In this document: piece after piece, positions 17,525 through 25,556 of the stretch
Layout: each line of letters starts with the position of its first letter
Numbering within the stretch: the first letter of the stretch is position 1
Assembly: GCA_958295985.1 (NCBI GenBank)
Contig: OY282432.1
Span: forward strand, 2,327,001 to 2,391,000
Direction of reading: 5' to 3'
Length of the DNA: 64,000 nt
Source of the DNA: an uncultured Candidatus Binatia bacterium
GTDB taxonomy: Bacteria; Desulfobacterota; Binatia; UBA9968; JAJDTQ01
Program-made: the position numbers and the translations under genes
Notes under the pieces: generated by a model
What the model was told of the DNA's origin: nothing
Seen by the model: the letters and a program-made list of their open reading frames with translations, nothing else
Databases searched by the model: none

Positions 17525-17578
17525 TCCTTCGACTTCGCTGACGCCATGCCCGTCCTGAGCTTGTCGAAGGGCGAAGGA
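17525..17578. repeat. Dispersed GTCGAAGGGCG repeat, copy 2
   Basis: CCTTCGACTTCGC...GCTTGTCGAAGG inverted arms flanking a CCCGTCCTGAG centre. Sits between two minus-strand genes. Confidence 0.45.
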
Positions 17579-17598
17579 CGCACCGCGCGGGTCGGGCG

Positions 17599-18681
17599 TT
17601 AGCGGAGTATCCCGGCCGCGTTTTCGCCCAGGATCTTGCGTTTGTTCTCTTCGGTCAGCTTGTCGCTCTCGATGATGGGCCGGGTCACCTCGCCGGGAGG
17701 GGAGGAGTCCCAGTGCGGCGTGTCCGTGGCCAGCACGAGGTTGTCGTCGCCGAGCATTTCCACCGCCAGCTCGAAGTGCTCGTCCTCGAATGGCTCGCAA
17801 CCGACGTACACCTGCCGCATGAAGTACTCGCTTGGCTTCATCTTGAGCCAGGGCACCAGGTGGGGCAGCTTCTCGTGGTGCTCGTCCATGCGCCCCAGCC
17901 ACCACGGCATCTGGGAGGCGCCGGTCTCCAGGCAAACCAGGTTCAGCCTGGGAAACCGTTCCAGCACGCCGCCGCAGATGAACGTCATCATGCACACCAT
18001 GGACTCGAAGACGCGTCCCACCATGTGGGAGAAGAAGAAGTTGTCCGCGAACCGTTCCTGGCCCATGGACTCGTGCTTGGTGTCATGGATGATGATGGGC
18101 CAGCGCAGGTTCTCCAACTCGGCGTAGATGGGGTCGTAGTAAGGGTCCCACCACTGGCGGCCCGCCACCGGCACCGCCTTCATGTTGAGGGCCGTGTTGC
18201 CCATGTCCGCCATCCGGCGCAATTCCTGGACCGCCAGGTCGCGGTCCTGCAGCGGGATCACGCCCGCCCATTGCAGGCGCTCGGGAAACTCGCCGGCGTA
18301 CTGCTGCATGTAGTTGTTCTGGGCGCGGCAATAGGCCGCCGCCAGCTCCGGGTCCTGGGGAAACCACACCAGGTCCAGAGCCGGTGAGTTGGGCGACAGC
18401 ACCGCCACGTCGATGCCGTCCTTGTCGAGGTTCCGCACCCGGCCCGCGGCCACGAGGTCTTCCGCCTTATGCCATTCGGGCTTCTCGCCGCTCTGCCGTG
18501 TGACCTCCGAGCCCACCATGATGCGCGAGCCCACCAGGGTCTTGCGTCTTTCGTCGGGTTTCGTCGGAAGCGGGCGGGGTAGCTGATCCCTCCACCCCTC
18601 CTCGATGCAGTGCTTCCAGTTGCCCACGTCTCCCACCAGATGGCTGTCGAGGTCGATGACCTTGGTACCGTTGAGGGCCAT
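17599..18681 (-). CDS. ACMSD-type amidohydrolase
   Basis: ATG at 18681 chosen because AGGAGG lies seven bases upstream; an in-frame upstream ATG at 18711 has no such site. 360 residues. DLDSHLV (Asp12, His14) begins the barrel, IIIHDTKHES gives a central His and LATDTPHWDS the distal Asp. FPRLNLVCLETGASQMPWWLGRMDEH matches the ACMSD/amidohydrolase-2 family. It differs clearly from the homologue at 14196, so the two probably have distinct substrates. May share a transcript with the molybdenum hydroxylase downstream; a hydroxylase-amidohydrolase pair would fit heterocycle breakdown. Confidence 0.85.
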   Translation of the reverse strand: MALNGTKVIDLDSHLVGDVGNWKHCIEEGWRDQLPRPLPTKPDERRKTLVGSRIMVGSEVTRQSGEKPEWHKAEDLVAAGRVRNLDKDGIDVAVLSPNSPALDLVWFPQDPELAAAYCRAQNNYMQQYAGEFPERLQWAGVIPLQDRDLAVQELRRMADMGNTALNMKAVPVAGRQWWDPYYDPIYAELENLRWPIIIHDTKHESMGQERFADNFFFSHMVGRVFESMVCMMTFICGGVLERFPRLNLVCLETGASQMPWWLGRMDEHHEKLPHLVPWLKMKPSEYFMRQVYVGCEPFEDEHFELAVEMLGDDNLVLATDTPHWDSSPPGEVTRPIIESDKLTEENKRKILGENAAGILR

Positions 18682-18895
18682 GGGATTCCTCCTGTTTGGA
18701 TGGCAGCTCACCAGCCCGACAATGGACCGGGCTGTGGCAATAGCCCGAAATCGGCGGTGCGCCGAAACGACAAGCGGTCACGGTGTTGAATAGCGCTCCT
18801 GGACGGGCAGTTCAAGGGATGGCAGACTGCGCCGGACAGGCCCGCCGGCCGCGGTTCCAAGGGTGGATGGCGGGTCGCACATGGGAGGCCCATCC

Positions 18896-19846
18896 ATGCT
18901 GTTCCTTAAAGACACGCCATTGGAGACCATCATTCCCATGGCGCAGGCCATCGAGGCAGTGGAAGAATCCCTCGCCGAGACCTCCCGCGGCAACGCCGTG
19001 GTGCTGCCGCGCCGGCGCATCCATCACGACAACCGGATGTTGTTCGGCGTGCTGCCGGGCTCCTTCAAGGGAGCCATGGGCGCCTACCTGCAGACCGACC
19101 GGGACCGCTCCATCCACCACGAGACCGTGATCCTCTACAGCGTCGAGACCGGCGAGCCACTGGTCCTGTTTCAGGACTGCTCCATCAACGAGCTTCGGAC
19201 CGGCGCGGCCGGCGGCGTCGGCGCCAAGCACCTCGCGCCGCCGGACGCCAGGCGGGTAGCGGTCATCGGCAGCGAGAAGCACGCCTTTACCCAGCTCCAG
19301 GCGGTGTGCGCGGTGAGACTCATCGATACCGTCAGGGTCTTCAGCCCGACCCCGGCGCACCGGCTTCGATTCGCCGGCCGCGTCCGGAGCGGCCTTGGTC
19401 TCGAGGCCACGGCCGCGGACAGCGCCGAGGCCGCGCTGGAGGGTTCGGACATCGTCATCACCGCCACCAATGCCCAAAGTCCGGTGTTCGAGGGCCGCGA
19501 CCTCCGGCCGGGGATGCACGTCACCTCCATCGCCAACGGCGACAAGACCCGTGTGCGTGAGGAGATCGACCGCGACACCATGAGCCGGGCCGCACGGGTC
19601 TGCTTGACCTCAAAGGCGACCGTGGAGGCCAACGAGAGCGACGTGTTTCGGGCGGTGCGGGACGGCGTGCTCGCTTGGGACGGCGTGTGCGAGTTGGGGG
19701 ACGTGATCCTCGGAAACGCCCCGGGACGGACGGCACCCGAGGAGATCACGTTGTTCAAGCTTCAAGGCCTGGGGATCATGGATCTGGCGTTGGGGCTGCG
19801 CGCCTACGAGGCGCTGAAGGACTCGGCGTCGGTGCAGCGGCTCTAG
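18896..19846 (+). CDS. Ornithine cyclodeaminase / mu-crystallin family protein
   Basis: I start at ATG 18896 (GGGAGG seven bases upstream), dropping 11 unrelated residues of the longer frame; 316 residues. INELRTGAAGGVGAKHLA, the VAVIGSEKHAFTQLQAV dinucleotide-fold start, GSDIVITATNAQSPVFEG and GDVILGNAPGRT are family hallmarks. The glycine-rich loop reads IGSEKHA rather than the usual G-x-G-x-Q-A, so NAD(P) binding may be altered. Family enzymes reduce ketimines or cyclise/deaminate amino acids (ornithine, alanine, ectoine analogues). Convergent with the selenoprotein gene. Confidence 0.85.
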   Translation: MLFLKDTPLETIIPMAQAIEAVEESLAETSRGNAVVLPRRRIHHDNRMLFGVLPGSFKGAMGAYLQTDRDRSIHHETVILYSVETGEPLVLFQDCSINELRTGAAGGVGAKHLAPPDARRVAVIGSEKHAFTQLQAVCAVRLIDTVRVFSPTPAHRLRFAGRVRSGLGLEATAADSAEAALEGSDIVITATNAQSPVFEGRDLRPGMHVTSIANGDKTRVREEIDRDTMSRAARVCLTSKATVEANESDVFRAVRDGVLAWDGVCELGDVILGNAPGRTAPEEITLFKLQGLGIMDLALGLRAYEALKDSASVQRL

Positions 19847-19879
19847 GACATGGACGATTCCGGCGAAACAGGCCATGTC

Positions 19880-19927
19880 AAAACCCCTCTCCCACTGGGA
19901 GAGGGTGGCCGAAGGCCGGGTGAGGGG
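19880..19927. repeat. Palindromic intergenic repeat, third copy
   Basis: AAACCCCTCTCCCACTGGGAGAGGG followed by GGCCGAAGGCCGGGTGAGGG, the same unit as 11386-11440. Lies between convergent genes and could double as a bidirectional terminator. Confidence 0.7.
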
Positions 19928-19963
19928 CCCCAATGACCCCTGCCGTTCCCTTCCGTTGCCGTG

Positions 19964-20755
19964 TTACTTGAGCCGCAGGATCTCTCGCCGCACCATCTCC
20001 TGCCAGGAGGCGCCGGGCCGGTCGGTCCAGTTGCCCGGCAAGTCGATGATCTGGCCCTTGCGGTTGAACGCGTGGGCGCGGCCCAGGGCTTCGGCCAGCA
20101 GGGACTCGTGTCGGCGGCTCGCCCGGGGCCGGCCGAAGGTGCGGCCCACGGGGTTGTCGATGCACACGGCCCTGGGGGGCTTGACCCGCTCCACCACGTC
20201 CCTCACCGTGCCGATCAACAGCGTCGGCACGCCCAGACTCTCGACTACGTTGGCAACGAGACTCACGGTCTCATGGCAGTAGGGTCAATAGGGGGCCATC
20301 ACGGCCAAGTCCACCCGCATGGCCGCGAGTTTCCGCGCCAGGGTGGGCGCGAGCTGATCCGTGACGCCCAGGTGGTCGGTGATGCCGCCGTAGATGGAGA
20401 AGTGGCCGGGGGCGACCCTGGCGATGACACCCTTCCGCGCCAGCTCTTGTAGCGCCCGCCTCGGGAAGACCACTTCCGCATCTCTGCGCGCGTCGGCGCC
20501 CACCGGGGACCGATGATCGATGCAGATCTCGGCGCCGTCCGGATCGGCGGTGATACGACGGTGGCCGGCGTCCCCCAGGGTGGGGAAGGGGCGCTGGTTC
20601 GCTTGGCGGATGGCCGCGCTGGTGACGAGGCTTACCCGCATCTCGTTCAGCGGCCGGGCCAGCGGCTGCCACGCGATCTTCGGCGAGCGCCGGAGTTTGC
20701 GCGGCGGTTCGGGCGCCGCGCGTTCCGCGAGGATGGGCAGATAGTCAAGAGGCAT
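19964..20755 (-). CDS. GrdB-family selenoprotein (glycine/sarcosine/betaine reductase selenoprotein B-like) with in-frame UGA
   Basis: A single reading frame from ATG 20755 to 19964 is interrupted only by TGA at 20287-20285. Conceptual reading gives 263 residues with VMAPY-Sec157-PYC160: a Sec-x-x-Cys redox motif. Homology runs uninterrupted across the TGA: before it lie ADPDGAEICIDHRSPVGAD and VVFPRRALQELARKGVIARVAPGHFSIYGG, after it SLVANVVESLGVPTLLIGTVRDVVERV. Relatives have Cys or Sec here. A stem-loop 13 bases after the UGA fits a bacterial SECIS. It is the last gene of VOC - cupin - selenoprotein on this strand (23 bases after the cupin). Catalytic role likely reductive; substrate unknown. 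A pseudogene reading is possible but disfavoured by the intact flanking motifs. Confidence 0.82.
20256..20274 (-). promoter_or_regulatory. Candidate bacterial SECIS element
   Basis: On the minus strand the mRNA after the UGA can pair AUGAGAC with GUCUCGU (7 bp, one U-G) around the five-base loop CGUGA. The loop begins 17 bases after the UGA and has G in its second position, both within the usual bacterial SECIS rules. Reading-frame sequence also fits coding, so the structure is a candidate, not proof. Confidence 0.6.
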
Positions 20756-20778
20756 GGCGACGGCTTCGAAGCTCCATG

Positions 20779-21216
20779 TCAGCCGTCCTGTCCGGGTTGG
20801 CTCACGTAGACCGGTCCGCCCTTGCCGATGCGAATCCGGTCTTCCGGGGGCAGGTCCTTGATGTCTTTCCGCAGCTCGTAGTTGATGTGCTTGATGTCCT
20901 CGGACGGACCCGAGCGGTTACCCATGAGGATCATGGGGCCGGCGCCGGTGTTCTCGAGCTGATAGAAGTCCCCGCCGTGGATGAGCGCCGCCATGCCGGG
21001 CTTCATGACGGCCTTGCCGCCGTCAGGAAAGCGCATGGTGCACTCGCCTTCGATGACGTAGAAGCTCTGGTCGGCGTTGTGGCAGTGCATGTCGTCCTTA
21101 TCGCCCGGTTCCGGATACACGTGCACCCAACTGTGGAACCGTTTGGTGTTCATGACGACTTCGCGCTTCTTGTCCTTATGCGCCTTCTCGATCAGATCCA
21201 TGACTTGTATGGCCAT
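20779..21216 (-). CDS. Single-domain cupin protein
   Basis: 145 residues. DDMHCHNADQSFYVIEGECTMRF gives the first cupin motif (His-x-His, Glu), and GMAALIHGGDFYQLENTG the second motif with a distal His. So a mononuclear metal site is likely. Small cupins of this type act as dioxygenases, isomerases or ligand-binding proteins. It sits between a VOC dioxygenase (74 bases upstream) and the selenoprotein (23 bases downstream), so the three probably process one compound. ATG preceded by AAAGGAGAACGTC. Confidence 0.8.
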   Translation of the reverse strand: MAIQVMDLIEKAHKDKKREVVMNTKRFHSWVHVYPEPGDKDDMHCHNADQSFYVIEGECTMRFPDGGKAVMKPGMAALIHGGDFYQLENTGAGPMILMGNRSGPSEDIKHINYELRKDIKDLPPEDRIRIGKGGPVYVSQPGQDG

Positions 21217-21290
21217 GACGTTCTCCTTTCAACGAAACGAGTTTCAACCGTGCTTGCCGTTCAGCGCATCGATCCTTGCAGCACCGGCCC

Positions 21291-22079
21291 TCAGGCGGCC
21301 CGTTCCCACTTGTCGACGTCCACCTCCCAGCCCTTGGTCTGGGACAGGTCGAGCGCATTGTCCTCGGGGTCCCGGAAGCGGAACTCCGCGTAGGGGCGGT
21401 TGGCGGGTCGGGCCCTGACCGCCACGACGCTCCCGAGCTCGTCCAGCGTCTTTGCCAGGTCGCTGACCAGAAACCCCATGTGGTTGACGCCGAAGCGGCG
21501 CTCGTGGCCTTCGGTGGAGCTGAAGAACGGGTGGATGGCGAGGTTGGTGGAGCCGTCGCCGGCAAAGCGGTTGAGCTTGCCCTCGCGCCTCCGGACGTAG
21601 CTGCTCTCCACCTCCCGGAGCTCTAGCACCTGCACGTAGAAGTTGAGCATGATTTCCGGGTCCAGAGCATTGAAGGCGACGTGGGCCACTCGTGGAAATC
21701 CGCGCTCCTCCTCCACCCCGAAGCTTCCCTCCGAGAGGGTCACCGGGTTGCACTCGGGATCGAAGATGCGGATGGCGCCGTGGTGTACGTCCCTGGGCTC
21801 GGTCACCACCACCCCTCTGGGGTTGAACTTCTGATAGCGCGCGCGGACTTCGCCGAGGTCGTCCACCTGCAAGCCGATGTGGTGCAGCCCGCGGTGCGTG
21901 TGGAATTCACCGAGAGCCTGGCGCTTGCGGAACAGGGTGAGGTTGTAGAGGCCGTCGGTAAGGGAGACGTCGCCCTCCGGCGAACGTCCGAGCTCCTCCA
22001 TCTCGAGGTAGCGGGTGTAGAAGCCCGCCAGGCCGTCCGGGTCGCGGCTCATGGCAGCCATGTAACGTATCCTGGCCAT
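21291..22079 (-). CDS. VOC-family (extradiol-type) dioxygenase with two VOC modules
   Basis: Start at ATG 22079 after GGAGGGAAGGAC; the frame stays open to 23270 but that extension is antisense to the gene at 22275. 262 residues. The N-terminal module (about 1-130) has RYMAAMSRDPDGLAGFY and GLHHIGLQVDDL; the C-terminal module (140-262) has VAHVAFNALDPEIMLNFY and VNHMGFLVSDL and a late DPEDNALDL. The modules resemble catechol 2,3-dioxygenases and 2,3-dihydroxybiphenyl dioxygenases. A His-His-Glu iron site is plausible (H of LHHIG, VNHMG) but I cannot pin every ligand. First gene of its operon and divergent from copy 3 of the decarboxylase-like family. Confidence 0.82.
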   Translation of the reverse strand: MARIRYMAAMSRDPDGLAGFYTRYLEMEELGRSPEGDVSLTDGLYNLTLFRKRQALGEFHTHRGLHHIGLQVDDLGEVRARYQKFNPRGVVVTEPRDVHHGAIRIFDPECNPVTLSEGSFGVEEERGFPRVAHVAFNALDPEIMLNFYVQVLELREVESSYVRRREGKLNRFAGDGSTNLAIHPFFSSTEGHERRFGVNHMGFLVSDLAKTLDELGSVVAVRARPANRPYAEFRFRDPEDNALDLSQTKGWEVDVDKWERAA

Positions 22080-22274
22080 GTCCTTCCCTCCGTTGGCAGT
22101 CCTGCGCCTGTCCCGAGCCAGGCAGTGGCCCGGATCACGGGCGGTGTGGAACCCGCCCCACCATTTCCCTCGTCGGGCCTCGGAGGGTGGCTCCCATTTG
22201 ATCCGAGTCCTTTCAGGGTATAGTCTCGATCCGTCGCGCGGTGCAACCCGCGGCAGAAGGAGGAGAGCGATATC

Positions 22275-23249
22275 ATGGCGGATCCGAAACTGACCATAGC
22301 CCTGTCTCACTATGACAGACACGTGCCGCTGTTCGACGGAAGCGTGACCGCGGAGGGATTGGACCTGGAGGTGCTGGAGGTAGGCCAGTCGCACCCGCTC
22401 AGGCACGGGGAAAGGCGCCACGAACGCATGCTCCGGGACGGCGAGTTCGACGTCGCCGAGCTTTCGTTGTCGTCCTACCTCATCTCCCAGAGCCGCGGCA
22501 TGCCCATCAAGGCCATCCCGGTGTTCCCGCGCCGCCTGTTCAGCCTGTCGCAGATGTGGGTCAACGTGGACGCCGGCATCGAGTCGCCCAGGGACCTGAT
22601 CGGCAGGAACGTGGGGCTCAGCACTTTTCAGACCACCCTTTCCGTGCTCGCCAAGGGGGACCTGCAATCGGAATACGACGTGCCGTGGCGGGAGATCAAC
22701 TGGGTCATCGACCGGCCCGAGGCCCTGCCCATCGCCGCGGAAGGGGTGAGCATCCGCTACCTCGAAAAGGGCGAGCGCATCGGCGCCATGCTGGAGCGGG
22801 GCGACATCGACGCCCTGATGATGCCCCATCCTCCGGACGAGGTGGTGGACGGCTCCGACAAGATCCGGCGGCTGTTCCGGGACGCCCGCGGCGAGGAGCT
22901 CAAATACTTCCGCAAGAACGGCTTCTATCCCATCATGCACGTGGTGGCCTTCAAGAACGAGGTGCTGGAGAAGTTCCCGTTCGCCGTGCAGAGCGTCATG
23001 GACGCCTTCGAGAAGGCCAAGGCAGCCTGCCGTGAATACTACGCGGACCCCAACTGGTCCAGCCTCGCCTGGACCCGGCACCTCTACGAGGAAGAGAAGG
23101 ACCTCCTGGGCGAGGATTACTGGCCCTACGGCCTCCAACGCAACCGCGCCAATCTGGAGCGCTTCATGGGCTACTCCCGGGACCAGGCGCTCATGGACAA
23201 GGCCGTGACGGTGGAGGATCTGTTCGTGGAATCGACCCTCGACTCTTGA
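22275..23249 (+). CDS. 4,5-dihydroxyphthalate decarboxylase-like protein, copy 3
   Basis: 324 residues behind a strong GAAGGAGGAGAG. Same blocks as copies 1 and 2: FDVAELSLSSYLISQSRG, AIPVFPRRLFSLSQMWVNVDAGI, FRKNGFYPIMHVVAFKNEVL and EDYWPYGLQRNRANLERFM. It has the highest similarity to proven aromatic decarboxylase annotations in the HVVAFKNEVL and WPYGLQ regions, as far as can be judged by eye. Located divergently from a ring-cleaving VOC dioxygenase operon and adjacent to a gentisate-type dioxygenase, consistent with decarboxylation of an aromatic diacid before ring cleavage. Confidence 0.83.
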   Translation: MADPKLTIALSHYDRHVPLFDGSVTAEGLDLEVLEVGQSHPLRHGERRHERMLRDGEFDVAELSLSSYLISQSRGMPIKAIPVFPRRLFSLSQMWVNVDAGIESPRDLIGRNVGLSTFQTTLSVLAKGDLQSEYDVPWREINWVIDRPEALPIAAEGVSIRYLEKGERIGAMLERGDIDALMMPHPPDEVVDGSDKIRRLFRDARGEELKYFRKNGFYPIMHVVAFKNEVLEKFPFAVQSVMDAFEKAKAACREYYADPNWSSLAWTRHLYEEEKDLLGEDYWPYGLQRNRANLERFMGYSRDQALMDKAVTVEDLFVESTLDS

Positions 23250-23256
23250 GACCATC

Positions 23257-23297
23257 AGGCGCCGGCGCACCCTGACTCAGAGGGAGCGCCGGCGCCT
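23257..23297. terminator. Bidirectional stem-loop between convergent genes
   Basis: A perfect 12-bp inverted repeat AGGCGCCGGCGC / GCGCCGGCGCCT with a 17-base loop, eight bases after the stop at 23249 and ahead of the convergent gene's end at 23321. No long T-run. Confidence 0.55.
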
Positions 23298-23320
23298 GTC
23301 CGTCTTCCTTCGGCTTTGCG

Positions 23321-24340
23321 CTAACACTGCTCGCGGTAGAGCCCGAGCATTTCCAGGAGGGGACGGTCCGTGACGGAAAAGAGGATGGCGGGTTCCGTGT
23401 CCGAACGGTTGATGTGCCGGTGCCAGCTCCAGTTGGGAACGACCATGAAATCTCCCTCGTCCCACGCCATCTCCGTACCCTCCACCTCGATGACCCCCGA
23501 GCCGCGGAAACCATGGCACAGGTGGTTGGCCGTGTGGCGGTGGAGCAGGGTCTGTTCCCCCGGGTCGAGCATCTGAATCCAGCACGAGAACGTGGGGAAC
23601 GTTGGCCCTCCCGTGGCCGGGTCGCGGTATTCGAGGCAACGCCCGTCGTAGGGGCTCTTGTCCTCCGCGAGCATCTCGTTCAAGGCGGGCAGGGTCTCCC
23701 GCCACTTGTAAACCAGCCTCTTGGCGCTGCTGCCCGGAGGAGCGAGGCTTCCCGGATTGCGAACGGTGGTGTCCGTGGCGCTGTTGAAGAGTTTGACGTC
23801 TTCGGCGGGGTGGGGCTCCTGGAACATCGTGCGGAGCATCGACATCAGACCTACGTCGAGGGCGTCGATCCAGACCGCATCCCGGTCGGATTCGTTGATG
23901 TGGTTGTGCCAGCTCCCGTTCGGCTGAACGACGAGGTCGCCTCTTTCCATGACGCACTTCTCGCCGTCGGTGATGGTGTAGGTATCTTTCCCGCCTTCGA
24001 GAATGAAACGCATGGCCGCCGCGGTGTGCCGATGGGCGTAGACCGCCTCGCCGGCCTTGACCAACTGGACCGCCATGACCAGCGTGTTGCTGGTGCCGCC
24101 GGCAGTATCCGGATGAACGAGTGTGATGGCTCTCCGGGACCCCTTGAAATTCGTCGGCACGAGCCTTGCCGCGGCCTCCAGTCCCTCCCAAATCTTCGAC
24201 CATTTCCAGAGCTTGGGCTCGCCAAAGGGTCGAGGCTCCACAAGGAGCCTGTCTTCACCGACCCACAACCCTTTCATCGATTCGCTTTCGAGCAGGTCAT
24301 CCAGCGTCTTCAGGTCGGTTATCCGTCCGGTGCCCGTCAT
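23321..24340 (-). CDS. Bicupin gentisate 1,2-dioxygenase-like enzyme
   Basis: 339 residues with two cupin domains. The N-terminal cupin (about 95-160) has AVYAHRHTAAAMRFILEG and a late SWHNHIN; the C-terminal cupin (about 255-325) has TLLHRHTANHLCHGFRG and NWSWHRHIN. Gentisate and 1-hydroxy-2-naphthoate dioxygenases bind Fe(II) through the His triad of the N-terminal cupin and cleave the ring between carboxyl- and hydroxyl-bearing carbons. Last gene of a minus-strand operon: di-iron protein - LLM - this gene (31 bases after the LLM). Function as an aromatic ring-cleaver is likely; ring preference not known. Confidence 0.85.
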   Translation of the reverse strand: MTGTGRITDLKTLDDLLESESMKGLWVGEDRLLVEPRPFGEPKLWKWSKIWEGLEAAARLVPTNFKGSRRAITLVHPDTAGGTSNTLVMAVQLVKAGEAVYAHRHTAAAMRFILEGGKDTYTITDGEKCVMERGDLVVQPNGSWHNHINESDRDAVWIDALDVGLMSMLRTMFQEPHPAEDVKLFNSATDTTVRNPGSLAPPGSSAKRLVYKWRETLPALNEMLAEDKSPYDGRCLEYRDPATGGPTFPTFSCWIQMLDPGEQTLLHRHTANHLCHGFRGSGVIEVEGTEMAWDEGDFMVVPNWSWHRHINRSDTEPAILFSVTDRPLLEMLGLYREQC

Positions 24341-24371
24341 TCGATTCCTCCAGAGAACGGACCTGAACCGG

Positions 24372-25499
24372 TCATCTCAATCGCGGCATCACCTCTTTGT
24401 GAAAGAGGTTGAGGGAATCCATGACCTTGCCGTGAGGAAGATTGCCGATGTGAAACATTCCCATGAAGTGATCGGCGCCCACGCCGCTCATCTGTTCGTT
24501 GAGTTGCCGGGCGACCGTGTCCGGGCTTCCGGCGAATATATATCCGACCTTCTGCAAGTCCTCCCAGCCAAGCGACGAGAAGTCGTGCCGTTGGCGATTC
24601 TCTTCGCGGAAATAGTTGAACGACTTGTCGGTGTAGAGGGCTTCGCGTACCCGGGACCCCGCGGCGCCGGCTGTCTGCTTGAACCCACGATTCAGGAGTG
24701 TAAAGAAATACCGCAATGCCGGTTCGGCAACTTCACGCGCCTTCTCGTCCGTTTCGTCAACATAGATATGCCGGCATAGAACGAACTGCCCGGGGTCGGC
24801 TTCCCAACCTCCATCCCGGGCCACCTGACGGTAATAGTTGAAGGTATCCTCGATCTGGCTGGTGGTCTGGTACACCTGGGCAATGGGGATACGGCGCTGC
24901 GCGCACCACTCGACGGACTCGGCGCTGCGGGCGGCGACCCAGACCGGCGGGTGGGGCTGCTGGACCGGGCGCGGCCACGTGGCGCAGTTTTCGAGATGGA
25001 AGAACTTGCCGTGGTAACTCCAGGTGGGCTCGGTCCACGCCGTCATGATCAGCTCGAAAGCCTCCTCGAAACGCCCGCGCGACTCTGTCGGGTCGATGTT
25101 GTACCAGAGGTATTCGGGAGGGATGCCGCGCACGAAGCCCGCGATCAGGCGGCCTCCCGACATGCAGTCGACCATGGCGTACTCCTCCGCGACCCGAACC
25201 GGGTGGTGCCGCAGCGGCAGGACGTTGCCGAGCACGCCGATCTTGATGTGACTGGTTCTCTGGCTCAGCGCCGCGGCAACCAGGTTGGGCGACGGCATCG
25301 TGCCATAGGCGCTGTAGTGGTGCTCGTTGAATAGAACCCCTTCGAAGCCGAGCTGTTCGCAATGTTCCATCTCGTAGAAATGTTCCTCGTAATTGCGACT
25401 GCCTTCGGCCGGATCGAACAAACTGCTGGGCAGGGGTGTGCCCGGGATGTCCATGGGCACATGCGGATAGGCGAGCAGGTCGAAGTTGTATATCTTCAT
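24372..25499 (-). CDS. LLM-class flavin-dependent monooxygenase (luciferase-like)
   Basis: 375 residues. FNEHHYSAYGTMPSPNLVAAALSQRT, KIGVLGNVLPLRHHPVRVAEEYAMVDCMSGGRLIAGFVRG and GSPDTVARQLNEQM are typical of the luciferase-type FMNH2-dependent monooxygenases. Middle gene of the di-iron / LLM / gentisate-dioxygenase operon (57 bases after the first, 31 before the third). In such a setting it may hydroxylate a ring before cleavage. Similar enzymes at 2139 and 9222 lack these neighbours. Confidence 0.87.
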   Translation of the reverse strand: MKIYNFDLLAYPHVPMDIPGTPLPSSLFDPAEGSRNYEEHFYEMEHCEQLGFEGVLFNEHHYSAYGTMPSPNLVAAALSQRTSHIKIGVLGNVLPLRHHPVRVAEEYAMVDCMSGGRLIAGFVRGIPPEYLWYNIDPTESRGRFEEAFELIMTAWTEPTWSYHGKFFHLENCATWPRPVQQPHPPVWVAARSAESVEWCAQRRIPIAQVYQTTSQIEDTFNYYRQVARDGGWEADPGQFVLCRHIYVDETDEKAREVAEPALRYFFTLLNRGFKQTAGAAGSRVREALYTDKSFNYFREENRQRHDFSSLGWEDLQKVGYIFAGSPDTVARQLNEQMSGVGADHFMGMFHIGNLPHGKVMDSLNLFHKEVMPRLR

Positions 25500-25556
25500 C
25501 GGTCCCCATTCCGAGACGGTGGGTTACGAGTGGCTATCCTTTCGTGTGACAAGCCA

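Noticed and set aside
20285..20287. TGA in the GrdB-family gene considered as a pseudogene or two separate genes
   Set aside because: Both flanks match the family without gap, a Sec-x-x-Cys motif and SECIS-like hairpin are present, and the downstream ORF lacks its own RBS.
21291..23270. 659-codon minus-strand reading frame
   Set aside because: Only the 22079-21291 part matches VOC proteins and has an RBS; the rest is antisense to the decarboxylase-like gene at 22275.
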